DNA of 64,000 bases from Pedobacter petrophilus (GTDB lineage: Bacteria > Bacteroidota > Bacteroidia > Sphingobacteriales > Sphingobacteriaceae): the NCBI RefSeq assembly GCF_009674725.1, contig NZ_WKKH01000009.1:1-64000 (forward strand). Direction: 5' to 3'. The notes under the pieces are model-generated. The model was not told where the DNA came from and ran no database searches. It saw nothing but the letters and a program-made list of their open reading frames with translations. Position 1 is the stretch's first letter. Every line of letters starts with the position of its first letter. Below are positions 63,147-64,000 of this stretch, piece after piece. The position numbers and the translations under genes were made by a program.

Positions 63147-63547
63147 AGTTTTTTATTGTTATCTATAGTGTTAACAACAATGTCATCATTTGGTTTTATT
63201 TTTTTAGACAAAAACCATTTAAGTTGTATATAACCTGCAGATTTAAAGCTTATTATGGTTAAAAATAAAATAATTTAAGTGTGTAAATTATACACTATAC
63301 TACAACATTGTTACGCTCAACATTAAATAATCTGACAATAATTTCTTTTGATTTAGTAATGATCGCCCAGGTTCTGTGCCCTCACGAACCGGTATTTGAG
63401 ATAAAGAGATAAACTAATGGCAGTTCATATTAGCACTACAACTGATACCTGTCTGCGTATCGGTGTGCTCTCCCCTTTTGTCAGATTGTTGCAAAACATC
63501 GGTCGAAAAGTTTAAAAAACGGCAAATCTTTCTGATATTAGTAATGT
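63147..63547. other. Gene-free stretch between lipoprotein and DUF4442 gene
   Basis: About 400 bp holding the two divergent promoters. The only clear structure is the GTTC-type hairpin at 63370-63390. No credible reading frame was seen on either strand. Confidence 0.45.
63370..63390. repeat. Intergenic GTTCGTG/CACGAAC hairpin repeat, copy 2
   Basis: GGTTCTGTG (63370-63378) can pair with CACGAACC (63383-63390) with a single bulged T and a short C-rich loop. It resembles the perfect hairpin at 202-225 (GGTTCGTG with CACGAACC) and is preceded by a similar CGCCCA/CGCCA context. Confidence 0.45.
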
Positions 63548-64000
63548 ATGATTATTTCTCAAAATGCGCTAAAATGGGTAATGCGATTGTATCCACCTTT
63601 GTTATTTCAACGCATTTGGGTACAGCGGTTTGAGGGCGAATTTAAAAGCTGCACCGTAAAAATCAGCAGGAGTTTTCTAAATAAAAACTATAATGGCTCG
63701 ATTTTCGGAGGAACAATTTATGCGGCAACAGACCCATTTTATGCTTTATTATTTGACCAGCTGATGCAACGCCGCGGTTTTAAAGTTCGTGTTTGGCTGA
63801 AAAGTGCATCCATTCAATATCTAAAGCCTGGAAGATCGAATTTATACTTTACCATTAACCTTACTGATGAAATGATTAACGAGGCTGAAGTGGCGTTGCG
63901 AACGGTAGGCAAATTTGTGAAAGCTTACCCGATGGAACTCACCAACAAAAGTGGAGAGCTTTGCGCTACCGTAATGAATGAAGTTTATATCCGAAACCTG
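63548..64000 (+). CDS. DUF4442 family protein, truncated by the window edge
   Basis: 151 codons are present and the frame runs off the end of the window. Key segments are 'LKWVMRLYPPLLFQRIWVQR', 'NKNYNGSIFGGTIYAATDPF', and 'VWLKSASIQYLKPGRSNLYF'. These fit DUF4442 (PF14539), a hot-dog-fold family related to acyl-CoA thioesterases. The 'GSIFGGTIYAATDP' segment corresponds to the active-site helix region of that fold. The substrate is unknown. Probably only a few residues are missing at the C-terminus, judging by the family's length. Confidence 0.82.
   Translation, partial: MIISQNALKWVMRLYPPLLFQRIWVQRFEGEFKSCTVKISRSFLNKNYNGSIFGGTIYAATDPFYALLFDQLMQRRGFKVRVWLKSASIQYLKPGRSNLYFTINLTDEMINEAEVALRTVGKFVKAYPMELTNKSGELCATVMNEVYIRNL

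Noticed and set aside
1..64000. tRNA, rRNA or riboswitch genes
   Set aside because: No tRNA-like TTCGANNC arm plus acceptor stem, no rRNA segment and no known riboswitch core was recognised by eye. A covariance-model scan would settle it.

Overview
The window reads as chromosomal backbone of a Bacteroidota bacterium, most likely Sphingobacteriaceae and close to Pedobacter. The support is: AT-rich DNA; candidate promoters of the Bacteroidota -7 type (TAnnTTTG) instead of sigma70 boxes; few Shine-Dalgarno sites; protein families typical of that phylum (a large alpha-2-macroglobulin, LytTR regulators, MerR/cobalamin carotenoid regulator, DUF3037, KTSC, a fused SpmA/SpmB protein); and topoisomerase I with a Lys/Ala/Pro tail. 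No rRNA, tRNA, CRISPR array, prophage or intact insertion sequence was seen.

Layout. 1-10 kb: alpha-2-macroglobulin-like protein, a small NTF2-like secreted protein, a conserved unknown, and topA. 9.9-10.6 kb: a gene-free island with a MITE-like element and a 21-bp tandem repeat array. 10.6-18.6 kb: SpmAB-type membrane protein, S9 peptidase, and a pyrG-yidC operon. 18.8-19.8 kb: an AT-rich cassette of a HAD phosphatase and a frameshifted ParB-like gene. 19.9-23.3 kb: lipoprotein, kdsB, deoxynucleoside kinase, trpS. 23.5-32 kb: acyltransferase/gatC pair, ABC ATPase, cobalamin adenosyltransferase, DUF2795, small membrane protein, ispD, queA, FtsX-type permease, aminotransferase. 31.6-37.5 kb: CDF exporter/NUDIX pair, VOC, MmcQ/YjbR, exonuclease-GIY-YIG fusion, beta-barrel protein with receiver protein, LytTR regulator. 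38-41 kb: carotenoid locus (CarH-like regulator, phytoene synthase, IPP isomerase). 41-48 kb: KTSC, a membrane protein, HipA-like kinase/DUF3037/SF1 helicase operon, a response-regulator pseudogene, topB, MerR. 48-64 kb: alaS, MFS exporter, gyrA, two TPR paralogues, GNAT, endonuclease V, hemF, second MFS, Thr-rich lipoprotein, and the start of a DUF4442 protein cut by the window edge.

Functional links. pyrG-yidC, plsC-gatC, CDF-NUDIX, MerR-crtB-idi and HipA-DUF3037-helicase are tight or overlapping and probably co-transcribed. ispD and idi both feed isoprenoid supply, and crtB commits it to carotenoids, but no phytoene desaturase lies in the window. The ABC ATPase at 24.7 kb and the FtsX-type permease at 28.9 kb may be halves of one exporter.

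Most noteworthy non-standard signals: (i) at least seven intergenic loci made of short, locus-specific words repeated directly and in inverted order; (ii) a MITE-like element abutting a startless array encoding leucine heptads; (iii) the frameshifted ParB-like/HAD cassette; (iv) a CarH-like regulator that keeps the Wx9EH signature but has Arg where the light-state cobalt-ligating His is expected; (v) the HipA-like/DUF3037/helicase operon.
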